A stretch of DNA of 64,000 nt, taken from a bacterium (lineage in GTDB: Bacteria > Planctomycetota > UBA1135 > UBA2386). A program made the translations under genes and the position numbers. Positions 35,110-44,935 of this stretch are shown in pieces. The DNA is taken from NCBI GenBank assembly GCA_030432695.1, contig JAUILN010000004.1, forward strand, positions 1 to 64,000. The letters run 5' to 3'. The stretch's first letter is position 1; each line of letters begins with the position of its first letter. The notes under the pieces were generated by a model. It saw nothing but the letters and a program-made list of their open reading frames with translations, was not told the DNA's origin and did not search any database.

Positions 35110-35970
35110 ATGACCCTAGCACGAGACCGCGTACTGCGCGCGATGACCGAGGACGGAGCATTCCGCGTCCTCGCCGCGCGCACCACCGACACCGTCCGCG
35201 AGATCCTCGCCGTCCAGCAGGTGCAGGGCGTCACCGCCGAAGCTCTCGGCGACGTCGTGACCGCCGGCGTGCTGATCCGCGAGACCATGGCGCCGGGCAA
35301 CCGCGTGCAGGTCATCTACAGCGACGTGGTCGGCAGCGCGCTGGTCTGCGACGCGCGGCCCGAAGGCCGGACCCGCGGACTCGCGCAGGTCGCGGAGCTG
35401 GCCGAGGCTTTCGCCCCGGGGCCGGGCGGCACCCTGCAGGTCGTCCGCCTGATGCACGGCAACAAGCCGCATCAGGGCGTGGTCGAGTCGGGCGACCAGG
35501 GCGACGTCGCCGAGGCGGTGATGCGCTACTTCCACCATTCCGAGCAGGTCACCTCGATGGTCGCGTTCGCGACCGTGCTCGGCGACGACGGCCACGTCGT
35601 GGAGGCCGGCGGCTTCGTGGTGCAGCTCCTGCCCGAGGTCACCGAGCCGCCGCTGAAGGCGATGACCGAGCGGCTGGAGAAGTTCGGTCCGCTCGGTCCG
35701 CGGTTGGCCGCGACCCACGGCGACGTCGAAGCGCTGCTGGCCGGCCTGCTGGAGGGCGAGGAGCACACGCTCTTGGCCGACGACCCGGTGGAGTTCCACT
35801 GCGGCTGCGACCGCTCGCGGGCGGTGGCGGCGGCGGCGACCCTTGGCGAGGAGGATCTGCGCGGCCTGCTCGAGCGCGAGGAGGAGCTGGGGATCGACTG
35901 CGACTACTGCCGGACCAATTACGTGGTCGGTCCCGACGACTACCGCAAGCTGCTCGCGACGAAGGACTGA
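35110..35970 (+). CDS. hslO: Redox-regulated chaperone Hsp33
   Basis: 286 aa, standard Hsp33 size. The substrate-binding domain (about 1-180) includes GNRVQVIYSDVVGSALVCDARPEGRTRG and HQGVVESGDQGDVAEAVMRYFHHSEQVTS. The redox switch has the four zinc cysteines in FHCGCDRSR and IDCDYCRTNY, spaced as CxC...CxxC. Under oxidising conditions loss of zinc activates holdase function in the cytoplasm. It lies 31 bp after the metallopeptidase gene and may be co-transcribed. Its terminal codons overlap the region upstream of the next gene's promoter. Confidence 0.92.
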   Translation: MTLARDRVLRAMTEDGAFRVLAARTTDTVREILAVQQVQGVTAEALGDVVTAGVLIRETMAPGNRVQVIYSDVVGSALVCDARPEGRTRGLAQVAELAEAFAPGPGGTLQVVRLMHGNKPHQGVVESGDQGDVAEAVMRYFHHSEQVTSMVAFATVLGDDGHVVEAGGFVVQLLPEVTEPPLKAMTERLEKFGPLGPRLAATHGDVEALLAGLLEGEEHTLLADDPVEFHCGCDRSRAVAAAATLGEEDLRGLLEREEELGIDCDYCRTNYVVGPDDYRKLLATKD

Positions 35971-35988
35971 CGGTCGACCTCCGCTGGC

Positions 35989-35994
35989 TAAGCT
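35989..35994 (+). promoter_or_regulatory. -10-like box TAAGCT close to hydrolase start
   Basis: GGCTAAGCT ends seven bases before the ATG at 36002. CTGACG lies 16 bases upstream of the box, overlapping the hslO stop, and could be a weak -35. Transcription would start near the ATG. Confidence 0.5.
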
Positions 35995-36001
35995 GGCGAG
36001 T

Positions 36002-37285
36002 ATGCCAAGCGCTTTCTTCCGCCTGCATTGCGGCCTCCTCGTGTCCTGTGCTGCGCTCGCGGCCCAGGACGACGCTCCGAACCTCCTCGAGGCCCGTCGC
36101 GGCTTCGAGACCAAGATCGTCCGCCGCGAGGTCCACGAGGATCCCTTGGCGGTCCCACCCGGTGAGCTGTTCGAGATCGTCCATTACGAGGGTGCAGCGG
36201 GAGGCCTGCAGGCGCTGCTCGGCACGCGGCCCGAAGGCACGCCGGATGGTGCGCGCCTCCCGGCGATGGTCTGGATCACCGGCGGCTTCCCGCCCGGTGG
36301 TGCCTGGGACGCGATGTGGACCGGCGAGACCTCGGTCGACAACGACCAGACCGCGCAGCAGTGGCGGCGCGCCGGCTTCGTGATGATGTATCCGACCTGC
36401 CGCGGCACCTTCGGCAACCCGGGCGTGCAGGAGGGCTTCTACGGCGAGGTCGACGACGTGCTCGCCGGCATCGAGTACCTCCGCGGTCTCGACTGGATCG
36501 ACCCGGAGCGGATCTACCTCGGCGGGCACAGCACCGGCGGCACGCTGGCGCTGCTGGTGGCGGAGGCGACCGACCGCGTCCGCGGCGTGGTGTCGTTCGG
36601 ACCGGTGGTCGACCCGCTCGACTACGGCGAGCAGCACGCGCTGCACGATCCGGAGGTAGAGAAGGAGAACCAGCTGCGCGCGCCGGTGCGCCACCTGGCG
36701 GCGATCCGCGTGCCGACCCTGGTGCTCGAAGGCGCCTGGGGCAACGTCGAGGACATCGAGGGCTTGCGCGAGGCCAACGAGAACCCGCTGGTCCGCTTCG
36801 TCGAGGTCCCGGCCTGCGACCACTTCGAACTGCTGGCGCCGGCCAACCGCATCCTCGCCGAGCGCCTGCGGGAGCAGCCGGACCTGGCGCGGGTGACGAT
36901 CAGCAGTGGCGAAATCACCAAGGGGATCATCGTGGGGCGGGCAGCGATGAGCGAGTCGAACGACCTGTTCGCGCTGTCGATCGCGCGGGAGGCCGGCCAC
37001 GACCTGCAGCAGCCGCAGCGGTTCCGCTTCGCGATCCGCTCGTGGGACGCCGAAGTGCACCGGGTCGTGCAGAACGCCATCGGCCAGGTCGCCAGGTCGC
37101 TCGACCTCGAGGTGGCGAAGGCGGTCGATGGTGTCGACGACGACGGTGACGCCTATCAGGAGGTGGTGCTGTTCGGCACGCTGCGGCCCTTGCCCGACCT
37201 GGACGAGCTGTTCCGCATCTCCCGGAAGCTCGACGCGCTCGCGGACGAACTCGACGCTGCCTATTGGCACTGGACGATCCGCTGA
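36002..37285 (+). CDS. Exported prolyl-oligopeptidase-like alpha/beta hydrolase
   Basis: 427 aa from the ATG at 36002. Signal peptide: FFRLHCGLLVSCAALAAQ. Alpha/beta hydrolase core: MVWITGGFPPGG, VMMYPTCRGTFGNPGVQEGFYGEVDDVLAGIEYL, nucleophile Ser177 in LGGHSTGGTLALL, PTLVLEGAWGNVEDI for the acid region, and a His in ACDHFELLAP. A C-terminal domain of ~120 residues (SNDLFALSIAREAGHDLQQPQ onward, ending in DAAYWHW) resembles the ribonuclease E-inhibitor RraB-like/DUF695 fold by impression only. Periplasmic peptidase or esterase; substrate unknown. Confidence 0.75.
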   Translation: MPSAFFRLHCGLLVSCAALAAQDDAPNLLEARRGFETKIVRREVHEDPLAVPPGELFEIVHYEGAAGGLQALLGTRPEGTPDGARLPAMVWITGGFPPGGAWDAMWTGETSVDNDQTAQQWRRAGFVMMYPTCRGTFGNPGVQEGFYGEVDDVLAGIEYLRGLDWIDPERIYLGGHSTGGTLALLVAEATDRVRGVVSFGPVVDPLDYGEQHALHDPEVEKENQLRAPVRHLAAIRVPTLVLEGAWGNVEDIEGLREANENPLVRFVEVPACDHFELLAPANRILAERLREQPDLARVTISSGEITKGIIVGRAAMSESNDLFALSIAREAGHDLQQPQRFRFAIRSWDAEVHRVVQNAIGQVARSLDLEVAKAVDGVDDDGDAYQEVVLFGTLRPLPDLDELFRISRKLDALADELDAAYWHWTIR

Positions 37286-37307
37286 CCCGCGGCGGCCCGG
37301 GCCCGGC

Positions 37308-40220
37308 TCACGGCAAGATCACGGTCGGCAACTGCACCGTTCCGGAGCTGAGCGCCGTGACGTTCGCCGCGGTGCCCGTCACCGACAGGCTCATTCCGCC
37401 GTTGTCTTCTGCCAGCGTGCCGAGCTGTTCGATGCCGATGCTGCCGTCGTCGTGCTGGATGCCGACCTCGCCGCCATTCTGATCCTGGAACCGCATCCGC
37501 ACCTGGGTGCCGGCGGTGTCGACCTGGACCTCCACCAGCGGCTCACCCTGCACGCCGCCGAGCGAGCAGTCGACGGTCGTCAGGTCGAGGCTGCCGGCCG
37601 CGGCGATCATTTCGACCTGGAGCGCGGCGCTGCCCGGGGTGCCCCCGAACGTGCCGGTCACCGAGTTGCTGGCCACGTGGATGCGTGCATCGCCCGGCTC
37701 CTGCAGGTGGATGCCGTTGGTCGCGGGCACGGGCTCGGTGGGGCCGACCGGTGCGTCCGCTTCGATCAGCGTGTTGCCGACGACCTCGACGTCGACCGTC
37801 GCGCCATTGCACCCGATGCGGATCCCGTCGCGCAGGAAGCCCGTGACGACGTTGGTCGCGACGCGGGCCGAGAGCGTGCCGCCGGCGGTCTCGAACCGGA
37901 TGCCGTCCGCGCAGGCGAGGAGCTCGTTGTCGCGGATCCAGACCAGGTTGGTTCCCCGGGTGGTCGCCACCACCATGCCGTCGGGGTGGTTGTCGGGGTG
38001 CGCCGCGTCGAAGGTGCCGTCGAAGATCCGGATCCGGTTCGTGGCACCTGGCGCGTCGACCTGGACCCGGAAGCCGGTGGAGTCGACGTTGCGCACCGTG
38101 GCGTGGTAGGCCTCGAAGCGGCAGGTGGTGTCCGCGGCGTGGTTGGTCAGGTCGACCGCGCTGGAGAGGTCTTCGAAGTGGCAGGCGAGCAGTTCCTCTT
38201 GCGGGTCACCCAGCACCACCTCCCAGCTCCGCTGGCTGTCCTGGTCGGGAGTCGCGGCGATCCCGATTCCCGGGCCGACATGCTGGTCGCTGGAATCGCC
38301 GTCGAAGCGGCACTCGATCAGCGCCAGCGAGACGTGGCCCGATGCGCCGGTGATGGCGATCCCGTTCGCGCCGCCGGGGTCGAGCCCGAAGCCGCCCGCG
38401 AAGTCGCGGATCGTGACATTGCGCAGCGCCACGATGCCGGCGTTGTCGACGAGATGGACGGCGTGGAAGGCGGTGGGGCCGAGCTGCATGCCGGTGAAGG
38501 CGAGGGTCGGAGATCCGCCGTCGATCCGGATCGCCGAGCCACCGGTCTCGGCATCGATGTGCCCGCCGTTGCCCTGCAGACCCAAACCGGTGATCGACAG
38601 GTGTCCATCGAAGTCGCGGACCACGAGGCCCGCGCCGGTTTCCTCTTCGATCGGGGTGGCGCCGGGAGAGACGTCGGTGACGTCCAGGCTGTGCATCGTG
38701 ATGTTCGCGACGCCCTGGAACACCGCGAACGGTGCGCCGACCACCTCGTCGGGGTTGGGCACTTCCACATCGCCGAGCGTGATGGTGCCATCGCTGTCGT
38801 CGATCCGGATGCCGCCGAGGGTCCGGCCCGAGATCGTGACCGCGCCGCAGGCGAACGTCCCGTCGACGGCCTGGAGGATCATCGCGTCGTTGATCCCCGG
38901 TGCGACGATCGCGAGGTCACCGCCGATCGTGACTGCGGACCCTGCGGCGAGTCCCGCGATCCGTAGCCCCTCGTCGGACGGCGTGGTGACCGTCACGTCG
39001 CCGGCGATAGTGATCGAGCCGCTGCAGTCCTCGACGTCGATGCCGCGCACCGCGGCGTTCAGCGACTGCACGCTGCCCAGCTCGAGGTCGACCGACGAAC
39101 GCAAGAGCCGCATCGCCTGGCCCTCGCCGACGATGTCCATGCCGCGGACCACCAGGTTCGTGCAGTCCTCGGCGATCAGGCCGACGCCGAGGGTGTTGGT
39201 GATGTGCACGCCGCGGATCGTGTTGTCGTTCGCACAGGTCAGGCAGTCGCCGCGCGAGTTGAGGATCCGCACCGGGTCGGCCTCGGGGAGCGCGAACGCA
39301 CCGCGCACGAACCGTTCGCCGGCGCCGTGGAGCGTCTGGCCGTCGAGCAGCGTGAGCGAGCCGCGGTAGGCGCCCGGCAACAGGTAGATGGTCTCGCCGG
39401 GGCCGGGCGTGCCCGCGCCGGACATCTGCGCGGCGTCGAGCGCATCGAGGGTGCGGAACGGGTTGGCCGCGTGGCCGTCGCCGGGTCCGGGGCCGTCGAC
39501 GTCGCCGACGAACCAGATCGGCGTGCCGACCGTGATCGTCACCGTCGCGGTCTCGGGGGTGCCGCTGCCGTCCTGCGCGATGTACCCGAAGCTGTCGACG
39601 CCCGAGAAGCCCGGCAGGAAGCTGACCGAGAACGACCCATCCGGGTGCATGTCGACCGCGGCGCCGGAGCCGGTGGTCAGGTCGGCCTGCGTGACGACCG
39701 TCGCGGCGCCGCCGTCGTTGGCGAGCACGCTGCCGCTGATCCGCACCGCCAGCTCGGTGCCTACGGGGCGACCGACATGGAACGGCAGGTTGCCGATCGC
39801 CTGGTCGAAGGAGTCGTCGGCGGCGGCGAACGGTGTCGGTTCCGGGTCGGTGATGGTGATCGTGACCTGGCCGATCGACGAGCTGGACGGGTCGGCGATC
39901 CGCACCACGCGGAACGCGAAGCCGTCGGTGCCGCCCGGCGAGTCGTCGTGCACGTAGCTGAAGGTGCCGTCCTCGAACAGGACGAGGGTGCCATGCGCGG
40001 GAGGCGTCACCGGGTTCGTGTCGAGGCGCAGCCCTTCGCGCGCCGCAGGGCTGCCGAGCAGGTTGGTCGCACCGCCCGAAATCGCGGTGACGCGGGCGCC
40101 GCGGTCGGTGGCCAGGGTGTAGCTGCCGGCGGCGGGTGCGCCACCGCTCGATCCGCTGCATGCAGCGAGGACGAGGAGCAGGGTGGAGGTCAGTGCGGTG
40201 CGTCGGTGGTTCTTCTGCAT
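37308..40220 (-). CDS. Parallel beta-helix lipoprotein
   Basis: 970 aa from the ATG at 40220. Lipobox VLAAC places the lipid on Cys21. Two bacterial Ig/cadherin-like domains follow (about 30-225), with TLVLFEDGTFSYVHDDSPGGTDGFAFRV and GSFSVSFLPGFSGVDSFGYIAQD. Next comes IWFVGDVDGPGPGDGHAANPFRTLDALDAA and YLLPGAYRGSLTLLDGQTLHG, the entry of a right-handed beta-helix that runs to the C-terminus (VVRGMDIVGEG, GVHITNTLGVGLIAEDC, NTIRGVHI-type rungs). Such domains often bind or cleave polysaccharides. No lyase active site is identifiable. It is divergent from the sulfatase gene, which could point to polysaccharide use. Confidence 0.8.
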   Translation of the reverse strand: MQKNHRRTALTSTLLLVLAACSGSSGGAPAAGSYTLATDRGARVTAISGGATNLLGSPAAREGLRLDTNPVTPPAHGTLVLFEDGTFSYVHDDSPGGTDGFAFRVVRIADPSSSSIGQVTITITDPEPTPFAAADDSFDQAIGNLPFHVGRPVGTELAVRISGSVLANDGGAATVVTQADLTTGSGAAVDMHPDGSFSVSFLPGFSGVDSFGYIAQDGSGTPETATVTITVGTPIWFVGDVDGPGPGDGHAANPFRTLDALDAAQMSGAGTPGPGETIYLLPGAYRGSLTLLDGQTLHGAGERFVRGAFALPEADPVRILNSRGDCLTCANDNTIRGVHITNTLGVGLIAEDCTNLVVRGMDIVGEGQAMRLLRSSVDLELGSVQSLNAAVRGIDVEDCSGSITIAGDVTVTTPSDEGLRIAGLAAGSAVTIGGDLAIVAPGINDAMILQAVDGTFACGAVTISGRTLGGIRIDDSDGTITLGDVEVPNPDEVVGAPFAVFQGVANITMHSLDVTDVSPGATPIEEETGAGLVVRDFDGHLSITGLGLQGNGGHIDAETGGSAIRIDGGSPTLAFTGMQLGPTAFHAVHLVDNAGIVALRNVTIRDFAGGFGLDPGGANGIAITGASGHVSLALIECRFDGDSSDQHVGPGIGIAATPDQDSQRSWEVVLGDPQEELLACHFEDLSSAVDLTNHAADTTCRFEAYHATVRNVDSTGFRVQVDAPGATNRIRIFDGTFDAAHPDNHPDGMVVATTRGTNLVWIRDNELLACADGIRFETAGGTLSARVATNVVTGFLRDGIRIGCNGATVDVEVVGNTLIEADAPVGPTEPVPATNGIHLQEPGDARIHVASNSVTGTFGGTPGSAALQVEMIAAAGSLDLTTVDCSLGGVQGEPLVEVQVDTAGTQVRMRFQDQNGGEVGIQHDDGSIGIEQLGTLAEDNGGMSLSVTGTAANVTALSSGTVQLPTVILP

Positions 40221-40338
40221 CGTTGCGATCCCGGGATCGAGGGCGGGGCCTCGTCGTCCTCGGGTGGATCGGATCGGGACCGGACCGCGCTGCACTGGGG
40301 ATCTCCCGCGCCACCGGGCTTCGCCGCGCGTGCGGCGC

Positions 40339-40344
40339 TACGCT
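40339..40344 (+). promoter_or_regulatory. -10-like box TACGCT close to sulfatase start
   Basis: GCGCTACGCT ends seven bases before the ATG at 40352, again predicting a leaderless or near-leaderless transcript. Confidence 0.45.
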
Positions 40345-40351
40345 CGCCGCG

Positions 40352-41755
40352 ATGAGATCCCTCGGCTCGAAGGTCCTCGCGATGATCCTGCTCGCGGTCG
40401 CCCTGCTCCCCGGGAACGGCCGGAGCCAGGTTGAGGCCAACCCCCGCGCCAGCGCCGCGCGCCGCCCCAACTTCGTGATCGTCTTCACCGACGACCAGGG
40501 CTACGGCGACCTGTCGTGCTTCGGCCACCCGACGATCCACACGCCGCACCTCGACGCGCTGGCGGCGGGGGGCATGAAGCTGACCCAGTTCTACGTGGCG
40601 TCACCGGTCTGCTCGCCGTCGCGCGCCGCACTGTTGACCGGCTGCTATCCGAAACGGGTCGGCATGCACCGCCACGTGGTCTTCCCCCAGGACGACCACG
40701 GCCTGCACCCCGACGAGACCACGATCGCCGAGGTGCTGCGCGCCGGCGGCTACGCGACCGCGGCGTTCGGCAAGTGGCATCTCGGCCATCGCCAGGGCCT
40801 GCTGCCGACCGACCAGGGCTTCGACGAGTGGTTCGGGGTGCCCTACTCGAACGACATGGCGCAGATCCACCGCAAGCCGGGCAACAAGTACCGCTTCCGC
40901 CTGCCGCTGATGCGCGGCACCACCGCGGAAGGCTGCGAGGTGGTCGAGTGGGAGCCCGACCAGCGGCTGCTGACCCGGCGCTACACCGAGGCTGCGATCG
41001 ACTTCATCGACCGCCACCACGCCGAGCCGTTCTTCGTCTACCTGCCGCACTCGATGCCGCACATCCCGATCTATGCCTCGGCAGAGTTCGAGGGCACCTC
41101 GCCGCGCGGCCTCTACGGCGACGTGATCGAGGAGATCGACTGGAGCGTCGGCCAGCTGGTCGCACGCCTGAAGGAGCACGGCGTGTTCGAGGACACCGTG
41201 TTCCTGTTCACCTCCGACAACGGCCCGTGGCTGCCGTTCAAGCAGAATGGCGGCTCGGCCGGGCCCTTGCGCGACGGCAAGGGCACCAACTGGGAAGGCG
41301 GCCAGCGCGTGCCGGCGATCGTGTCGTGGCCGGGGCGGATCCCGGCGGGCGGCGTGGTCCGCGAGGTGGTGACCACGATGGACGTGCTGCCGACCTTCGC
41401 GGCGATCGCGCGGACCGGCTGGGAGCCCGAGCGCGGAATCGACGGCCACGACGTGCGTGCGCTGTTCCGCGGTCGCGCCGGTCAGAAGTCGCCGACCGAC
41501 ACCTTCCTCTACTACCAGGCCAAGGGCCCGCTCGCCGCGATCCGCAAGGGCGACCTGAAGCTCTGGCTGGAGTCGGGCGAGGTCTACGACCTGGCGGTCG
41601 ACGTGTCGGAGCAGTGGGACCTGTCGAAGCGCGAGGACCTGGCGGAGACGATCGCCGCGATGCGCGAGGCGGCGTTGGCGCTCGATGCGGCGATCACGGC
41701 GCATGCGAGGCCCGAGGCGCACGTGGCGGAGTTGGTGTTCGATCCGGCGCGGTGA
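40352..41755 (+). CDS. Exported Cys-type sulfatase
   Basis: 467 aa from the ATG at 40352, with a signal peptide (LAMILLAVALLPGNGRS). Family S1 features: RPNFVIVFTDDQGYGDLSCFG with metal-binding Asp pair, the formylglycine site Cys87 in CSPSRAALLTG, FGKWHLG, PFFVYLPHSMPHIPIY, and FLFTSDNGPW with the second metal site. GGQRVPAIVSWPGRI and a C-terminal LWLESGEVYDLAVDVSEQWDLS close the domain. Cys87 must be converted to formylglycine; no maturase gene is in the window. It hydrolyses a sulfate ester, probably of a marine-type polysaccharide. Confidence 0.92.
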   Translation: MRSLGSKVLAMILLAVALLPGNGRSQVEANPRASAARRPNFVIVFTDDQGYGDLSCFGHPTIHTPHLDALAAGGMKLTQFYVASPVCSPSRAALLTGCYPKRVGMHRHVVFPQDDHGLHPDETTIAEVLRAGGYATAAFGKWHLGHRQGLLPTDQGFDEWFGVPYSNDMAQIHRKPGNKYRFRLPLMRGTTAEGCEVVEWEPDQRLLTRRYTEAAIDFIDRHHAEPFFVYLPHSMPHIPIYASAEFEGTSPRGLYGDVIEEIDWSVGQLVARLKEHGVFEDTVFLFTSDNGPWLPFKQNGGSAGPLRDGKGTNWEGGQRVPAIVSWPGRIPAGGVVREVVTTMDVLPTFAAIARTGWEPERGIDGHDVRALFRGRAGQKSPTDTFLYYQAKGPLAAIRKGDLKLWLESGEVYDLAVDVSEQWDLSKREDLAETIAAMREAALALDAAITAHARPEAHVAELVFDPAR

Positions 41756-41858
41756 CCGGCTGCGGGCCCTCGGGACGGATCGTGGGGCATGCTCAAGTCG
41801 CGTCTCCGGAGCGGCTTACAGCCTCGTCCTCACGGTGGCGAGGCTTCCCGCGCCCCGC

Positions 41859-41864
41859 TAACAT
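41859..41864 (+). promoter_or_regulatory. -10-like box TAACAT close to hcrC-like start
   Basis: CCGCTAACAT ends six bases before the ATG at 41871. It fits the same close-promoter pattern seen at six other genes in the window. Confidence 0.45.
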
Positions 41865-41870
41865 CCGCCC

Positions 41871-42389
41871 ATGACGACATCGAAGGTCCTGGGCGCGTTC
41901 GTCGTGAACGGCGAACCCCAGGAGGTGGCCTACGCGCCGCACAAGACACTGCTGGAGGTGCTCCGGGAGGACATGGACCTCACCGGCACCAAGCACGGCT
42001 GCGAACTCGGTGAGTGCGGGGCCTGCACGGTCCTGGTCGAGGGGACCCCGGTGGTCTCCTGCCTGGTGCTGGCGCGCGAGGTGGAAGGCAAGTCGATCGA
42101 CACGATCGAGGGGCTGGCCGACGGGCCGGACCTCCACCCGCTGCAGGACCTGTTCGCCGAGATCGGCGCGTCGCAGTGCGGCTACTGCTCGGCGGGGTTC
42201 ATACTGACGGCCAGCGAGCTGTTGAAGCGCAACCCGGACCCGAGCCGCGACGAGATCCGCAAGGCGATCGCCGGGAACATCTGTCGCTGCACCGGCTACA
42301 TCAAGATCTTCGAGGCGATCGAGTTGGCCGGGGCGCGGCTGCGCGGTGAGGACGGGCAGCCGACCAAGGAGATGCTGCATGGCTCCTGA
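41871..42389 (+). CDS. hcrC: Molybdenum hydroxylase small subunit, 2x[2Fe-2S] (HcrC-like)
   Basis: 172 aa. The plant-ferredoxin-type cluster site is HGCELGECGACTVLVEG with a fourth Cys in VVSCLVL. The second, all-helical [2Fe-2S] domain has QCGYCSAGFILTASELL and NICRCTGYIKI. This is the electron-transfer subunit of the xanthine oxidase family. The two following genes encode the molybdopterin and FAD/[4Fe-4S] subunits of the 4-hydroxybenzoyl-CoA reductase subgroup. The stop overlaps the next gene's start by 11 bp. Confidence 0.9.
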   Translation: MTTSKVLGAFVVNGEPQEVAYAPHKTLLEVLREDMDLTGTKHGCELGECGACTVLVEGTPVVSCLVLAREVEGKSIDTIEGLADGPDLHPLQDLFAEIGASQCGYCSAGFILTASELLKRNPDPSRDEIRKAIAGNICRCTGYIKIFEAIELAGARLRGEDGQPTKEMLHGS

Positions 42390-44889
42390 GAATGGAACGC
42401 CCGAAGAACGGGCCGAGGGCAAGTACCTGCACGCGGTCGACGCCGAGACGCTGAAGGTCATCGGCAAGCCGTGGCGCAAGATCGACGCGCGGAGCAAGGT
42501 CACCGGCCAGACCAAGTACGCCGACGACCTCACGCTCCCGCGGATGCTGACCTGCAAGCTGCTCCGCGCCACGGTCGCCCACGCCAGGATCAAGTCGATC
42601 GACGTGTCCGCGGCCGAGGCGATGGAGGGCGTGCACGCGGTCCTGCTCGGCAAGGAGCTGCCGATCGCGTTCGGCATCCTGCCGGTCAGCCAGGACGAGC
42701 ACACGCTGTGCATCGACAAGGTGCGCTTCCTCGGTGACCCGGTGGCCGCGGTGGCGGCGGTCGACGAGGACACCGCCTGGGAGGCCTGCCGCAAGATCAA
42801 GGTCGAGTACGAGCCGCTCGACGTCGTCACCTCGGTGCACGACGCGGCGAAGTGGACCGAGGAGCAGGGCCACGACAACCGGGTCCACGACTACGGCCGC
42901 GGCGGCAACCTGCACCGTTGCGAGCACCTGGAGTTCGGCGACCTCGACGCGGCGTTCGCCGAGAGCGACCTGGTGCGCGAAGACGTGTGCTTCTTCGAGG
43001 GCAACACCCACCTGCCCATGGAGGAGCACGCCACGCTGGCCTTCGCCGACCCCGACGGGAAGCTCTGCGTGATGTCGAGCACGCAGACGCCGCACTACCT
43101 GCACCGGGCGCTGTCCAAGGTGCTGGTGCAGCACGTGCCGGCGCACAAGATCCGGGTCATCGCCTGCCCCAACGGCGGCGGCTTCGGCGGCAAGAGCGAT
43201 CCGTTCAACCACGAGATCGCGGTCGCGATGCTGTCGTTCAAGACCGGCCGGCCGGTGAAGATCACGCTGACCCGCGAGGAGGTGTTCCAGACCCACCGCG
43301 GCCGGCACCCGGTGCTGATGCGCTCCAAGATCGGCGTCGCCAAGGACGGCCGGATCAAGGCGCTGGAGTTCGAGACCCACCTCGACGGCGGCGCCTACGG
43401 TAGCTACGGCACGGCGAGCACCTTCTACACCGGTGCCCTGCAGTGCGTGACCTACAAGGTCGACAACTACCACTTCAGGGGCGCGCGTTGGTTCACCAAC
43501 AAGGCGCCGTGCGGACCCAAGCGCGGCCACGGCACCCCGCAGCCGCGCTTCGCGCTCGAGACCCAGCTCGACAAGGTCGCGGTGGAGCTCGGCATCAATC
43601 CGGCGAAGCTGCGGCGTGACCACCTGGCCGAAGCCGGTTCGCTGACCGCGAACTGGATGAAGATCGGCTCGATGGGCCTCGGCCAGTGCATCGACAAGGT
43701 CTGCGCGGGCTCGGGCTTCCTGGAGCGCTGGGGCAAGCTGCCGCTCGGCAAGGGTCTGGGCATCGCCTGCTCGAGCTACCTGTCGGGCGCCGGCCTGCCG
43801 ATCTACTGGAACGCCATGCCGCACAGCGGCGTGCAGCTCAAGCTGGACCGCAGCGGACTGGTCACGGTGTTCTGCGGCTCGACCGACATCGGTCAGGGTT
43901 CGAACTCGATCCTGGCCTACATCGTCGCCGAGGTCTTCGGCCTCGAGCCGCAGGACCTGCGCGTGGTCACCAGCGATACCGACCTGACGCCGGTGGACCT
44001 GGGCAGCTACAGCTCGCGGGTGACGGTGATGACCGGCAACGCGGCGCTGCAGGCCGCCGAGCGGGCGCGCGCGGTGCTGGTGCCGCACGTCGCCGAGAAG
44101 CTCGAGATCCCCAAGGGCCGGGTCACCTTCGGCGGGGGCCGGGTCTTCGACTGCGAGGACCCCGAGCGCGGCATGTCGTTCGCCGAGGCGGTGCAGGTCA
44201 GCGAGGCGGTCGTCGGGACCATCGGCAGCACCGGCTCCTACCGGCCGCCGCGGTCGCCGGCCCGCTACAAGGGTGGCGGTGTCGGGCCGAGCCCGAGCTA
44301 CTCGTACACCTGCGCGGTCGTCGAGGTCGACGTCGATCCCGAGACCGGCATCTACTCGGTGCCGAAGATCTGGGTCGCGCACGACATCGGCCGCTCCATC
44401 AACCCCGCGCTGGTCGTCGGCCAGGTCGAGGGCTCGGTCTACATGGGCCTGGGCGAGGCGATGATGGAGGAGATGGTCTACCGGGGGAACCGCTTCGGGG
44501 TGCACAAGATCCCCTCGATGCTGGAGTACAAGACCCCGACCTCGATGGAGATGCCCGAGGTGGTCACCTACCTCGTCGAGGACCCGGATCCGAACGGTCC
44601 GTTCGGCGCCAAGGAGGCCGGCCAGGGTCCGCTGCTGCCGATCATGCCGGCGGTAGCCAACGCGGTGTACGACGCGGTCGGCGTGCGCGTCGACGAGGTG
44701 CCGGTCACGCCCGAGAAGATCTTCGACGCGATGCAGAAGAAGGCGCAGGGCAAGGAGGGCCGCTACGGGCCCTCGAAGCTGCCGGTCGCCGACTGGCCCG
44801 AGCCGCGGCGCGTCCGCACGCCCTGGCAGGGTGGCACCGGCTACGAGATCGAGCGCGAGGAGGAGATGGCGAAGGCCCAGCGAAGCTGA
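42379..44889 (+). CDS. hcrA: Molybdenum hydroxylase large subunit, molybdopterin-binding (HcrA-like)
   Basis: 836 aa from the ATG at 42379, preceded by AAGGAGA. N-terminal domain: SKVTGQTKYADDLTLPRMLTCKLLRATVAHARI. Cofactor-binding stretches: NGGGFGGKSDPFNHEIAVA, the CG-rich loop around GAYGSYG, and FCGSTDIGQGSNS. The C-terminal GAKEAGQGPLLPIMPAVANAVYDAVGVR has the catalytic Glu of the family. Aldehyde oxidase/xanthine dehydrogenase fold. Within the family the gene trio and the medium subunit point to 4-hydroxybenzoyl-CoA reductase-like chemistry; the true substrate cannot be read from sequence. Confidence 0.88.
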   Translation: MAPENGTPEERAEGKYLHAVDAETLKVIGKPWRKIDARSKVTGQTKYADDLTLPRMLTCKLLRATVAHARIKSIDVSAAEAMEGVHAVLLGKELPIAFGILPVSQDEHTLCIDKVRFLGDPVAAVAAVDEDTAWEACRKIKVEYEPLDVVTSVHDAAKWTEEQGHDNRVHDYGRGGNLHRCEHLEFGDLDAAFAESDLVREDVCFFEGNTHLPMEEHATLAFADPDGKLCVMSSTQTPHYLHRALSKVLVQHVPAHKIRVIACPNGGGFGGKSDPFNHEIAVAMLSFKTGRPVKITLTREEVFQTHRGRHPVLMRSKIGVAKDGRIKALEFETHLDGGAYGSYGTASTFYTGALQCVTYKVDNYHFRGARWFTNKAPCGPKRGHGTPQPRFALETQLDKVAVELGINPAKLRRDHLAEAGSLTANWMKIGSMGLGQCIDKVCAGSGFLERWGKLPLGKGLGIACSSYLSGAGLPIYWNAMPHSGVQLKLDRSGLVTVFCGSTDIGQGSNSILAYIVAEVFGLEPQDLRVVTSDTDLTPVDLGSYSSRVTVMTGNAALQAAERARAVLVPHVAEKLEIPKGRVTFGGGRVFDCEDPERGMSFAEAVQVSEAVVGTIGSTGSYRPPRSPARYKGGGVGPSPSYSYTCAVVEVDVDPETGIYSVPKIWVAHDIGRSINPALVVGQVEGSVYMGLGEAMMEEMVYRGNRFGVHKIPSMLEYKTPTSMEMPEVVTYLVEDPDPNGPFGAKEAGQGPLLPIMPAVANAVYDAVGVRVDEVPVTPEKIFDAMQKKAQGKEGRYGPSKLPVADWPEPRRVRTPWQGGTGYEIEREEEMAKAQRS

Positions 44890-44935
44890 GCTGCTCCCTG
44901 ATCCCTTTCATCGCACCCCGACCGGAACACCCCCG

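Noticed and set aside
42301..44505. 734-codon minus-strand open frame over the molybdenum hydroxylase gene
   Set aside because: It is antisense to a gene with clear cofactor-binding motifs.
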